The notes under the pieces are model-generated. The model saw only the letters and a list, made by a program, of their open reading frames with translations. It was not told where the DNA came from and ran no database searches. Source: Rhodomicrobium sp. R_RK_3 (GTDB lineage: Bacteria > Pseudomonadota > Alphaproteobacteria > Rhizobiales > Rhodomicrobiaceae). From it: a stretch of DNA of 64,000 bases. The DNA lies in contig NZ_MWLK01000008.1 of assembly GCF_002198715.1 (NCBI RefSeq), positions 62,001 to 126,000 of the forward strand, written 5' to 3'. The position numbers and the translations under genes are program-made. Below are positions 17,808 to 26,527 of this stretch, piece by piece (position 1 is the stretch's first letter; each line of letters starts with the position of its first letter).

Positions 17808-19106
17808 TCAGCCTCTTCCGGTCTGGCGCTGGCGGGCATCGTGTTTCACCGAGAGCTGCACGCCGCCGAGGCGCAGCCGCAGCCCGTCGCGGAGCCGGAT
17901 GGCGTCGGGCTTGCCGGCGGCGCCGAGCTTGACGCCGTCGGCTTCGGTGCCGTTGGTCGAGCGAAGGTCGGACAGCATCAGCCCCTCCGCGCCGCGAAAA
18001 ATCTTGGCATGGCCGCGCGAGGAGACCGTCGCATGCGGCACGACGAGATCGCAGAAGCCGGGGTCGCGGCCGATGATGACGGCGCCGGCGCGGCCCATGC
18101 GGGTCTCGTCGAGCACGAGGCGGATCTCGGCGCCGCTGTCCGGCAGCCGGCCTTGCAGCAGCCAGCGGCCCTCGCCCGGCGGCGCGTTCGGCAAGCGTCC
18201 GTTGCGAAGCGCGGTGGTGAATCGGTGGCCGGGCGCCTCCTGCGCCGCCCCGCCCGCGCCTCGCGCGGCGTGCAGATAGAACAGCGCGATGGCGGTCAGC
18301 ACGGCGGCGCTGGCCAGGATGGCGGCGGGCGCCCCGGCCGCGCGCCAGGCCGAGCCCGAGCACCGCCGCGAGCGGATCTCGGCGCCGAGATTCAGCACGC
18401 GGAGCACGGAGGCGAGCTCCTTGGCGTGGGAGGCGAAGAAGGTCGCCTGATTGACGTCGACCTGCAGCTTGTTGCGCAGCGGCCCCGCGCCCGCCCTGAT
18501 CTCGGCGGCGGCGCCGAGCGTATTGACGCCGACGACTTCGCCGCAGCCGTTGATGAGCGGGCCGCCGGAGCTGCCAGGGTTGACCGCCGCCGTGTGCTGC
18601 ACGACCTCGACCCGGCGGCCGCGGTCCTTCCAATCGGCGGAGAAGACGCGGCTGACCTCCCCCGAGGTGCGGGTCGAGATGAAGAAGGCATCGCCCCGCG
18701 TGTCGACGATGTCGGAGGCGCCGGGGAAGCCGATGGCGCGCACCCGGTCCTCTTTCTCCAGCGGGCCGTCATTGATCGGCAGGGCCGGGGCGGCGAGGCC
18801 GGCGACCTGCAGCACGGCGAGGTCGAGCTCGGCCGAGGACCAGCGCACGCTGGCCTGATGCGGATGTTCGGCGTCGCTCTCGCGGAACACCACCATCTGC
18901 TGCGGCCGCGATCCTTCCGCGTCGACGACATGCTGGTTGGTGACGACATAGCCGGGCGCCACGACGAAGCCGGTGCCGGTGATGAGGCTGGTCTGCGTCC
19001 TGATGACGACGCGCACCAGGCTTTCATCGACATCCGTCTCGCGGCAGCCGGCGAGCGCCGCCGCCAGCGCCAGGGCCGCAGCGAGACGGAACAGCGCCGC
19101 CGCCAT
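17808..19106 (-). CDS. Trypsin-like serine protease, transmembrane helix and FHA domain
   Basis: A 432-residue protein in three parts. It begins with a lipoprotein-type signal peptide (LAAALAGC, lipobox Cys at about 21). Residues about 30-235 form a chymotrypsin/HtrA-like protease with the triad His59 (VVTNQHVVD), Asp95 (ELDLAVLQV) and Ser180 (NPGSSGGPLI). A hydrophobic helix follows (about 258-280), and then an FHA domain (about 335-420) with GRD, a SSRGH phosphothreonine-binding segment and STNGT. If the signal peptide works, the protease is periplasmic and the FHA domain cytoplasmic. The start at 19106 is chosen for its GAGGG site and clean signal peptide. The kinase follows after 4 bases; the caspase gene is 211 bases upstream. 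Confidence 0.87.
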   Translation of the reverse strand: MAAALFRLAAALALAAALAGCRETDVDESLVRVVIRTQTSLITGTGFVVAPGYVVTNQHVVDAEGSRPQQMVVFRESDAEHPHQASVRWSSAELDLAVLQVAGLAAPALPINDGPLEKEDRVRAIGFPGASDIVDTRGDAFFISTRTSGEVSRVFSADWKDRGRRVEVVQHTAAVNPGSSGGPLINGCGEVVGVNTLGAAAEIRAGAGPLRNKLQVDVNQATFFASHAKELASVLRVLNLGAEIRSRRCSGSAWRAAGAPAAILASAAVLTAIALFYLHAARGAGGAAQEAPGHRFTTALRNGRLPNAPPGEGRWLLQGRLPDSGAEIRLVLDETRMGRAGAVIIGRDPGFCDLVVPHATVSSRGHAKIFRGAEGLMLSDLRSTNGTEADGVKLGAAGKPDAIRLRDGLRLRLGGVQLSVKHDARQRQTGRG

Positions 19107-19317
19107 CGCCCTCGAGGCGGGAGGTCGAGCCGAGCCATTCCGCCACTGCCCGCCCTGTCCGACGGCCCCGCGCATTCGTCCCCCTGTCCTATCCCCCGGC
19201 GCCGCAAGCCTCGGCCGATGACGGTCCGCCCCGGTCGGAGGCGATCGGCCCCGCATAAGCGGTGGGGCGGCACGGAACCGCCCCACTTCGCCGTTCGGAT
19301 GCCGCGGCCATCCCGAT

Positions 19318-20985
19318 CTAGCGGGTCAGAACCGCGACGACGCTGTTCGGATCGCCCATCAGCTTGGGCGTCTGCTCGCGCCCGAAATCGCGCCGCGCCT
19401 GGCGGGCGACGGTTTCGCGGACATAGGCATGCAACTCGCCGAGCGTGATCTTGCCGTCGGCATTGGCATCGGCCGGGCCCTTCAAGCCCTCGATGACCTG
19501 ACTGGTGAACAGGCCGTGGCCCTTTTCGTCGTCCCAGCTCGCGAGCTGGTTGCCGTCGGCGGCGGCGAGCACGGTCAGGCGGCTGGTGGCGGCGGTTTTC
19601 GGCATTTCCGCGCTCACCATGACCGGCGAGGCGCTCTGGATCAGCATGCCCTTATGGCTGCCGCCGGAGAAGCAGGCGTCGAGCAGCACGGAGACGGATT
19701 TCGCCTGGAGCTGGCCGAGATTCTTATACATCAGGTCGAGCGAGAAGCCGTTGATGGCGATGGCGTTCGGGTCGGTGTCGACAGGCAGCAGATAGGGTGT
19801 GTGCGAGTTCACGTCCGGCGCACCGTGGCCGGAATAATAGACCAGCACGTTGGAGCGGCCCTCGGGATCGATATAGCGCCAGAGCTTGCCCTTGGCATTG
19901 TCGGACGAGCCGAAAATGGCCAGCATCTCGGCCTGGCTCGCATCCTGCGCCCAGATGATGTTCTGCGGATCGAAGCCCATGTCGTTGACGAGCAGCGCCC
20001 GGATGCCTTCCGCGTCGCGCACGCCATAGGCGACTTCCGGGATGTCCTTTTGGCGGTAGCTTTTATTGCCGATCACCACCGCGACGTCATATTTGCGCTT
20101 TGGCGTCAGCCCGTCCTTGACGGCCTCGACCGGCGGCAGGCTCTTCGCATTGCCCGCGATGGCCTTGGCGGCGGGCGCCAGCGGCACGCTGCGCAGCACG
20201 GGGGTGGCGCCGGTCACACCGCCTCCGGCGACCTGCCGGCCGGCGATGGCCGCAAATTGATTGTCGATATTCGCCAGCGTCTGGCTCAGGCTGGCATGGG
20301 CGTCGGAGACGAGTTTTTTCTCCTGTTCCGGCAAAAGCGTATCGGACGTCGACATGCCGGCGGCCTTCTGATAGGCGGCGATGGCCTTGGACGTGCCCTG
20401 GCCGAACGAGCCGTCGATCTCGCCGGTATAATGGCCGAGCGCCTTCAGCGCCGCCTGCACGCGTTTTTTCTGATCCCGGTCGGAGCTGGGCCGGACATCG
20501 GGCGAGCCGAGCGATGCCATCGCGCTATGCAGATCCGCCTCCGCTTTCAGCAGGCCGCGCTGTTCCTCGTCGAGAACGCCGGTCTGCGGGATCTGCTTGG
20601 ATTCCTGATAGCGGCGGATCGCGGCCTGGGTCTTGGTGCCGCCGTCGCCGTCGATGGCGCCATTATAGAAGCCGAGCGTGGTGAGCGCCTGCTGGACCCT
20701 GTGGCCCTCGCCATATTGGCTTTCCTGGCGCTCCGGCCCGCGCGGGCTGTGCGAGCGCTGCCTGGGCGCCTCGCCGCTCGGGCGCTGCTGCCGCTGGCCG
20801 TTCTGCCCGCCTCTCAGCATCTCGTTGATGATGATGCCGGTGCCCAGGCCGCCGATGAAATCGCCGGTGCCCGCGTGCAGCGGCGCCGCCGCATGAGTAA
20901 GCACCGAACCTGCGAGCAGGGCGCTGAGGGCGAGGCGGCCGGAGAGATGGGCGGTTCGCGCCAGATGTCCATGGAATCTCATCAT
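19318..20985 (-). CDS. Secreted caspase-like (C14) protease with two peptidoglycan-binding domains
   Basis: A 555-residue protein. The signal peptide (about 1-35) is followed by a GGLGTGIIINEML segment and a Gln/Arg-rich linker. Two PG_binding_1 modules lie at about 94-147 (VQQALTTLGFYNGAIDGDGG) and 174-225 (VQAALKALGHYTGEIDGSFG). The caspase-like domain runs from about 298 to 540: VAVVIGNKSY, catalytic His387 in VYYSGHGAPD and Cys438 in LLDACFSGG. An EF-hand-like loop (DANADGKITLGEL) sits near the end. It probably acts in the periplasm on or near the wall. The ATG at 20985 has AAGGAG 8 bases upstream. The upstream spacer to 21193 is A/T-rich and probably holds its promoter. Substrate unknown. 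Confidence 0.87.
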   Translation of the reverse strand: MMRFHGHLARTAHLSGRLALSALLAGSVLTHAAAPLHAGTGDFIGGLGTGIIINEMLRGGQNGQRQQRPSGEAPRQRSHSPRGPERQESQYGEGHRVQQALTTLGFYNGAIDGDGGTKTQAAIRRYQESKQIPQTGVLDEEQRGLLKAEADLHSAMASLGSPDVRPSSDRDQKKRVQAALKALGHYTGEIDGSFGQGTSKAIAAYQKAAGMSTSDTLLPEQEKKLVSDAHASLSQTLANIDNQFAAIAGRQVAGGGVTGATPVLRSVPLAPAAKAIAGNAKSLPPVEAVKDGLTPKRKYDVAVVIGNKSYRQKDIPEVAYGVRDAEGIRALLVNDMGFDPQNIIWAQDASQAEMLAIFGSSDNAKGKLWRYIDPEGRSNVLVYYSGHGAPDVNSHTPYLLPVDTDPNAIAINGFSLDLMYKNLGQLQAKSVSVLLDACFSGGSHKGMLIQSASPVMVSAEMPKTAATSRLTVLAAADGNQLASWDDEKGHGLFTSQVIEGLKGPADANADGKITLGELHAYVRETVARQARRDFGREQTPKLMGDPNSVVAVLTR

Positions 20986-21192
20986 CAAAATGGCTCCTTG
21001 CGATAAATATCAATATAAACTTCGTCAAGTTTAGCGAGCCATCGTCTTTCGCACAAGATAGCGCGCGGATTTCATGGTATACGATACAATATCATGCGTA
21101 CTTATCCTTACGGATGATATGAAATTAAACTTCATCCATAAGCATGAAGCAGACGAACGGCGTGTTGCATCGCGTTTGCAGTATCCGTCCGG

Positions 21193-22266
21193 TTATTGGG
21201 GGTGGCTCGTGTTCTTGCTCTGCTTCCTTTCCGGAATTGGCGTATTGCCCGGCATGACCGGCTCAGGCTCTTCCCGTTCGCCAAAATCCTGGGTCTCTGT
21301 CTGGAAATGCCCGGGATTGTCCGGACCCTCCGCCGCGCGATTGTCGGCGCCGCTGAACCAGACGATGCCGACGATCAGGGCGATGACGGCCAGCCCCGCC
21401 GCTGCGGCGCGCTTGATCGCGGTCATGCTCGGATGCCGGTCGGGATCGGCGGCGGCAGCGCGATGCGGGGCCCCCAGCACCTGGACGGCCATCACGGTCG
21501 CATTGTCCTGGCGCGGGCGTCCGGCGGCGTTGACGGCGTCGACGAGCTCGTTGGCGACGGCCTGGGCGCCCCGGACGCGCGCCCGCTCGATAACGTCCTG
21601 GATCGCGGCGCGGCTCAGCGTTTCGAGCCCGTCGCTGGCGATGATGATCCAGTCGCCCGGCTTCAGCTCGTAGGGCTCGGCGCGCAGATCGACGAGGCCG
21701 AGCCTCGCCCCGGTCACCGCCGAGCGCAAGGCGTGCCGCATCGGGTCGGAGCGGGCCTGCTCCGGAGTGATCTCGCGAAGCTGCGCCATGCGGTCGAGTT
21801 CAGGGCCCATGGAATGATCGGCGTTGAGCGGCACCAGCCGGCCGTTGCGCAAGAGCAGGATCAGCGAGTCGCCGACGCTGACCCAGTGCAGCGCGGCATT
21901 CTCGAAATGCGCCCCGATCAGCGTGCAGCCCATGCCGTCGAGGCCAGGGTCCTCCTTGCGCCGCGCCGCCACCGCGTCGTTGCCGGCGTGCAGCGAGAGC
22001 TCGAGGCGCGCTGCGATTGTCTGTCCAGCGATGCCGCAATAGCGCTCCTTGAAGGCGGTCACCGCGGTGGTGCTGGCGACGGCGCCGCCGACATGGCCGC
22101 CCATGCCGTCGGCCAGCACGGCGAGCAGGCGTCCGGTGCGCTGCGGCCGGCCATGGCCAGGCGGCTCGGCCGCCTCGGCCTGCGCGGCGACGAACTCGCA
22201 GTAATCCTCCTGGTAGTCGCGCTGGCCCCTGGTCTGGCAGAGGGCGAATTCGCAAGCAAAGCTCAT
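21193..22266 (-). CDS. PP2C-family Ser/Thr phosphatase with C-terminal membrane anchor
   Basis: A 357-residue protein phosphatase. All main PPM/PP2C motifs are visible: RDYQEDY (first metal Asp), LADGMGGHVGG, GCTLIGAHF, WVSVGDSLILLL, GDWIIIASDGLETL and RQDNATVMAVQ. One hydrophobic helix (AAAAGLAVIALIVGIVWFSG, about residues 290-310) and a polar tail rich in Pro/Glu follow, so the catalytic domain is cytoplasmic and tethered to the inner membrane. It would reverse the phosphorylations made by the two neighbouring kinases. The start codon overlaps the stop of the FHA gene upstream (ATGA), which implies translational coupling with that FHA protein. Confidence 0.92.
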   Translation of the reverse strand: MSFACEFALCQTRGQRDYQEDYCEFVAAQAEAAEPPGHGRPQRTGRLLAVLADGMGGHVGGAVASTTAVTAFKERYCGIAGQTIAARLELSLHAGNDAVAARRKEDPGLDGMGCTLIGAHFENAALHWVSVGDSLILLLRNGRLVPLNADHSMGPELDRMAQLREITPEQARSDPMRHALRSAVTGARLGLVDLRAEPYELKPGDWIIIASDGLETLSRAAIQDVIERARVRGAQAVANELVDAVNAAGRPRQDNATVMAVQVLGAPHRAAAADPDRHPSMTAIKRAAAAGLAVIALIVGIVWFSGADNRAAEGPDNPGHFQTETQDFGEREEPEPVMPGNTPIPERKQSKNTSHPQ

Positions 22267-23060
22267 TGTGCCTCGACGTCGGCCCAGTCGAAATTGGGTC
22301 CGCAGAGCGGGATGAACATCAGCCGCGTCTGCCCGACGCCGATGACATCGCCGTAGGACAGCACCACCCGCTCGGTCGGGCGCGACTCGTTGACGGAGAC
22401 GAGGTTGGATTTGGCGAGGTTCGGGATGAGCAGGTATTTGCGCTCCTGGCTGTCATAGCGGATATAGGCCTGCTCCTCGGCCGAGATCGCATCGTCGCCG
22501 AAATTGATCGGGACGCGCTGGCCCTTGTCGCGGCCGAGCGTGTTGTTGCCGTAATAGACGGGGCGGCACAGCCCCTTGCCCGGCCCGCCGATGACCACGA
22601 GCCAGCCGACGACGGGGCCTTCCTTCAGCAGGATGGCGAGGTCGGCGGCGGCGAGGGCGCCGCCTGCGGGCGGCGCAGGGGCCTTCGACGGCGCCCCGGG
22701 CTCGGCCGGGGCCCCGACCGAGGGGCGCAGGACGCGGGTGTAGCCGGCCTCGGCGCCTGCATCGGCCTGGGTATAGGAGGCGCCCCCGGTGGGCGCGCCG
22801 CCCGGCGGGGTCTGCGGGGTGAGCCTCAGCGGGCCGCTGGCATCGCCGCCATGGGGCTGGCGCGGCGGACCGGCGGGCGTCGTCGCGCCATAGCCGCCCG
22901 GATTGCCGCTAAGCACGGTCGTCGCCTCCACGCCCGGATGGGGATCGCCATAGCCGGGCTGCGGCGTCTGGTGCGGGCGGTAGGCTTCGGTCTTCCTGTC
23001 GCCGTCCGCCGCTGGCCGGATGACGACGGTCTTCTCGGAGTCGAATGGTTTGTCTGCCAT
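22263..23060 (-). CDS. FHA-like protein with long disordered N-terminus
   Basis: A 265-residue protein. Residues 1-150 are Pro/Gly/Thr-rich with several TEAYRP, ATTVLSG and YTRVLRP segments; the threonines could be kinase targets. Residues about 165-255 form an FHA-like fold (NNTLGRDKGQ, IRYDSQERKYLLIPN, VVLSYGDVIGVGQTRLMFI). The phosphothreonine-binding segment is not canonical: where S-x-x-H is expected the sequence reads SAEEQAYI. It may therefore bind without phospho-dependence or act as a substrate adaptor. The gene is translationally coupled to the PP2C phosphatase (4-base overlap), which suggests they work as a pair. Confidence 0.8.
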   Translation of the reverse strand: MADKPFDSEKTVVIRPAADGDRKTEAYRPHQTPQPGYGDPHPGVEATTVLSGNPGGYGATTPAGPPRQPHGGDASGPLRLTPQTPPGGAPTGGASYTQADAGAEAGYTRVLRPSVGAPAEPGAPSKAPAPPAGGALAAADLAILLKEGPVVGWLVVIGGPGKGLCRPVYYGNNTLGRDKGQRVPINFGDDAISAEEQAYIRYDSQERKYLLIPNLAKSNLVSVNESRPTERVVLSYGDVIGVGQTRLMFIPLCGPNFDWADVEAQ

Positions 23061-23158
23061 CTGGCGCCTCGCAAAATTTATTGGGATGCAAATAGAGCGA
23101 CGGCCCTTCCGGGCGGCGGGCCTGCGCTGCTTTCGATTATGACTGCCGCGGCGCGCCG

Positions 23159-24736
23159 TCAGATCGTCGCGGCATGGAATTTCACCCGCACTTCGCCGAG
23201 CTGGACGACATCGCCGTCCTTCAATTCGGCGCGCTCGACGCGGACCGAATTGATCTGCACGCCATTGCCGTTGCTGCCGCTCAGGTCGGTGATGACGAAA
23301 TCGCGCTGCGGGGTCATGTGGACGACGGCGTGGCGGCGATGCACGGTGGTGGCGTCGAAGCGGATGTCGTTGTCCTCGTGGCGGCCGATGCGCAAGCCGG
23401 TCTGCTTGAGCGGGATGCGGTCGCCGCTGCCGACGACCTCGAGCCAGCCATACACCTCACCCGAGCCGCCCCCGCCGCCCCTCGGCGCGACGATGCTGGT
23501 CGGCATGTCCGCCGCCTCGCCGCCGCGTCCGTAATCGGCGCCGGGAATATCGATGCCGATGGAGCCGCCGATGGTGCCGGACTGGGGCAGGTCGTGCGCG
23601 GCTAAGACAAGTTGATGGCGCGGGCGGAAGAAGGCCACATAGACGGCGAGCGCGATCAGGGCCAGCACCACCAGGATCAGCGCAACCAGCACGAAAAGGC
23701 CGCCGGTCTTGCCGAACACCCGTTCGAAGCTGGCGACAATATTGCGGAAAAACCCTTCCGGAACCGGGGGCCCGTAATAGGGGAGCTGGACCGGCCTTTC
23801 CATATTCGCCAGGCCGCCTGCGCCTTCGAAAGTGGTCGAAATGGAGAATTTGACGGTCTCGTCCTTCTCCAGTGTGCGCAGCGGGAAGCTGATCGAGCCG
23901 CCATTCTTCAAGAACTCGTAGAAGCGGTCGGCATAGGCGTCGGACAGGACCGAGCCCTGTTTCAGATTGGCCTGGCGCGACGGGCCGCCGGTGCGTTCGG
24001 CGAGCTGCTTCATCTTGTCGAAAACCGAGCCGTCGATCTGCCCCTGGGCGTAGGTCACGGTGTAGATGACGACGTTGTTGTCGGGGTCGATGGCCTTGTT
24101 GATGACGTTGAAGCGGGCGCCCTCGGGATCGGGGTCCTCGGCGAGGCCGTCCGTGACGATGACCAGCGCCTTGCGGTCGGCGCGGACGCTGCGCAGCGAG
24201 TCGATGGCCGTGCCGACCGACTCGTAGAGATAGGTCTCCTTGCCGACCGGCGTGATCTCCGACAGTTTCTGCTCCAGCACGCCCTGCGAGGAGCCGACCG
24301 GCGCCAGCGACTTATAGCTGCGGTCGAACGTGCCGATGCCGATCAGGTCGTTATCGCCCTTCCTCAGAATGACCTTGCCGAAATCACGCTTGATGGCTTC
24401 GATGGTCTGGGTGCTGAGCGAACGGCTCTGATCGATCATGATCAGCCAGGCGGCCTTCTCGCCGTCCTCGGCGAAGCGCGACAGGGAGAGGTCCTGCGAC
24501 TGCTCGTCCGGCCAGGTGATCTTGACCTCGGAGAAGCTCTTCTCCTCCTTGATCAGAAAATTGTCCGGCACCTTGGTGTTCAGCCGGATGTCGCAATTCA
24601 CCATCCGCGCGGCCGGATCGATGCTGCAGCGGGGGACGAGATCGACATCTTCGGTCTGGGCGGAGGCCGCGCGCGTCAGCAACGGCGTTGAAAACATGAG
24701 ACAAAGCGCAATAAACGAAGCGGTTCTATTCCGCAT
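23159..24736 (-). CDS. VWA-domain membrane protein with C-terminal FHA domain
   Basis: A 525-residue protein with a signal peptide (about residues 1-27, ending ASA-Q). A VWA domain follows with a complete MIDAS: DQSRS (Asp102, Ser104, Ser106), a Thr loop and VTDGLAED. One transmembrane helix lies at about 346-370 (GGLFVLVALILVVLALIAL), then a Gly-rich linker and a canonical FHA domain at about 448-515 (LRIGRHEDNDI, VHRRHAVV, SGSNGNGVQIN). The VWA part should be periplasmic and the FHA part cytoplasmic, so ligand binding outside could be passed to phosphoproteins inside. The ATG at 24736 has GGGAG 7 bases upstream; an earlier ATG at 24784 would break the signal peptide. Confidence 0.88.
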   Translation of the reverse strand: MRNRTASFIALCLMFSTPLLTRAASAQTEDVDLVPRCSIDPAARMVNCDIRLNTKVPDNFLIKEEKSFSEVKITWPDEQSQDLSLSRFAEDGEKAAWLIMIDQSRSLSTQTIEAIKRDFGKVILRKGDNDLIGIGTFDRSYKSLAPVGSSQGVLEQKLSEITPVGKETYLYESVGTAIDSLRSVRADRKALVIVTDGLAEDPDPEGARFNVINKAIDPDNNVVIYTVTYAQGQIDGSVFDKMKQLAERTGGPSRQANLKQGSVLSDAYADRFYEFLKNGGSISFPLRTLEKDETVKFSISTTFEGAGGLANMERPVQLPYYGPPVPEGFFRNIVASFERVFGKTGGLFVLVALILVVLALIALAVYVAFFRPRHQLVLAAHDLPQSGTIGGSIGIDIPGADYGRGGEAADMPTSIVAPRGGGGGSGEVYGWLEVVGSGDRIPLKQTGLRIGRHEDNDIRFDATTVHRRHAVVHMTPQRDFVITDLSGSNGNGVQINSVRVERAELKDGDVVQLGEVRVKFHAATI

Positions 24737-24971
24737 CTCCCCACTCCCGCATGAAATGTATTCGAACATAAAAACGAACATCAATTTGGGAGAACATAGA
24801 TCAATATTGACAGGCTTTCAACGGTTTCGCACCCGTATATCCACTTGGTTATAATTCGGATAGTGACGCCGCCGTGCAAATTGCGGCAAATTATAGTCTG
24901 GACGCCGCGGTCCCGCCCGGTAGGGTCGAGTAAGCGTCGGCCACAATTTATGGGCCTATTCGAGGTTAGTG
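24737..24971. promoter_or_regulatory. Divergent promoter region between the two arms of the signalling island
   Basis: This 235-bp spacer separates the minus-strand VWA-FHA gene from the plus-strand FHA gene. It is A/T-rich for this genome (AACATAGATCAATATTGACAGG and TTGGTTATAATTCGGATAG). TTATAAT at 24848-24854 resembles a -10 box for the rightward gene. Both arms could be controlled together from here. Confidence 0.45.
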
Positions 24972-25355
24972 ATGTCCGGCGAGCCCTGGTGGTTTAACGA
25001 CAGTGCATCCGACCGGGTGGTCTGGCGCTTTTCGGGTTTTGACAGCGCCGGCGTGATGATCGACTTCGAATTTGCCGGTCCGAATGCGGCCTCGGCGACG
25101 ATTGCGTTCAAGCCTTACTGCCTGATTGGCCGCGACCCGGCGCGCTGCCATGTCGTCATCGTCGACCCGACGGTGTCGCGGCTGCATGCCGAGATCCACT
25201 ATTTCCCGGGCCATGGGGTCAAGATCCGCGATCTGGGCTCGTCCAACGGCACTTTCGTCAATGGCGAGCGTGTCCACGATGATTTCCTGCCGATCGGGAT
25301 GCGGTCCGTGATCGCCCTCGGCGCCCTAAAACTCGACGTTTCGATCAAGAGATAA
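24972..25355 (+). CDS. Small FHA-domain protein
   Basis: A 127-residue protein that is little more than one FHA domain. The first 35 residues (WWFNDSASDRVVWRFSGFDS) precede the canonical core: LIGRDPARCHVVI, VSRLHAEIHY and SSNGTFVNGERV (about residues 55-105), which are the Gly-Arg, Ser-x-x-His and Asn-Gly-Thr positions that hold phosphothreonine. The ATG at 24972 has GAGG six bases upstream; a GTG immediately before it is also in frame. The start of the kinase gene is 48 bases downstream on the same strand, so it is probably the phospho-reader partner of that kinase. Confidence 0.88.
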   Translation: MSGEPWWFNDSASDRVVWRFSGFDSAGVMIDFEFAGPNAASATIAFKPYCLIGRDPARCHVVIVDPTVSRLHAEIHYFPGHGVKIRDLGSSNGTFVNGERVHDDFLPIGMRSVIALGALKLDVSIKR

Positions 25356-25403
25356 TAGTTTCATCAGCATACATCTGATTTTATTTTGAATGGGTTTTAC
25401 GCG

Positions 25404-26522
25404 ATGGCATCGGGCCGCAATCTGCCTGCCGGAACTCGGATCGATCGATATACCATCATCAACGTCCTCGGCTCGGGCGGCTTCGGCGTCACCTACAAGG
25501 CGCTGGACGCGGCGAGCAGCCAGGTCTTCGCCATCAAGGAATATTTCCCCTCGACCCTCGCCATCCGCGTCGGCAGCCATAGTATCGTGCCCAGCTCGGA
25601 CGATGCGGCCTCCGATTTCGAATGGGGGCTGCAACGCTTCGAGAACGAGGGCCAGACTCTCGCCTTCTTTCGCCACCCGCATATCGTCCGGGTCATCCGG
25701 CTGTTCCGCGCCAACAACACCAGCTATATGGTGCTCGCCTTCGAGGCCGGGCAAAGCCTGAAACAGTGGCGGCAGCTCTCCAACCGCGCCGCCACCCAGG
25801 CCGAGTTCGACCGGCTGATCCCGCCCTTGCTGGACGCCCTGACCACGATCCACGACAACGGCCTGCTGCACCGCGACGTGGCGCCGGACAATATCCTGAT
25901 GCGCGAGCGCGGCGATCCGGTGCTGCTCGATTTCGGCGCGGCGCGCGATGCGGTCGGGGCGCGGCGCGGGATGCTGAGCGCCATCGTCAAAAGCGGCTTC
26001 TCCCCGCCCGAGCAATATTCGACGGATCGTGCCGACCAGCATCAAGGCCCGTGGACGGACATCTATGCGATGGCCGCGACGCTCTATTTCCTCATCACCA
26101 ACCAGGTGCCGCCGCACGCCGTCGCGCGCACCGCGAACGACGCCTATGTGCCCGCGGCGCAGGCCGCCGGCAGCGCTTATCGCCAGACTTTCCTCGCCGC
26201 CATCGATGCCGCCATGCAGCTCAATCCGCGCGCGCGTCCGGCTTCGATCCAGCAATGGCGGTCGGCATTGCTAGCGGCGCGCCCGCCGACCGACCAGCGC
26301 GCCACGCCCAAGCCGAAGAACGACATCCGTGTTCCGCCCGCGCAGCCGCAAGCGGCCCCGGCGAAGCGCGCGCCGCAGGCGAATGTGGTCGGCCCGGCCC
26401 CGGTCGCCGACCAACCGTCCCTGCCGCTCGCGCCGCGCTTTCCGGCATGGCTCGCCGTGGCGGTGGTGCTGGGCGGGATCGCCGCCGCGATCCTGCTTTC
26501 CGTGGTGCTGCAAATCGGCTGA
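25404..26522 (+). CDS. Tail-anchored Ser/Thr protein kinase
   Basis: A 372-residue Hanks-type kinase. Motifs: GSGGFGVTYKA (Gly loop), Lys45 in FAIKEY, HRDVAPDN (156-163; Val-Ala replaces the usual Ile-Lys/Leu-Lys after HRD, so the catalytic-loop Lys is missing), LLDFGAAR (175-182) and GPWTDIYAMA. The HRD Asp, Asn and DFG are intact. A Pro/Ala-rich linker leads to one C-terminal membrane helix (about 345-370), so the kinase hangs on the cytoplasmic face. It shares the IKEYxP insert and the W-GLQRF segment with the giant kinase at 14105-17803, so they belong to one subfamily. No strong ribosome site is visible at the ATG at 25404; a TTG at 25386 is in frame. Confidence 0.88.
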   Translation: MASGRNLPAGTRIDRYTIINVLGSGGFGVTYKALDAASSQVFAIKEYFPSTLAIRVGSHSIVPSSDDAASDFEWGLQRFENEGQTLAFFRHPHIVRVIRLFRANNTSYMVLAFEAGQSLKQWRQLSNRAATQAEFDRLIPPLLDALTTIHDNGLLHRDVAPDNILMRERGDPVLLDFGAARDAVGARRGMLSAIVKSGFSPPEQYSTDRADQHQGPWTDIYAMAATLYFLITNQVPPHAVARTANDAYVPAAQAAGSAYRQTFLAAIDAAMQLNPRARPASIQQWRSALLAARPPTDQRATPKPKNDIRVPPAQPQAAPAKRAPQANVVGPAPVADQPSLPLAPRFPAWLAVAVVLGGIAAAILLSVVLQIG

Positions 26523-26527
26523 CGGGC

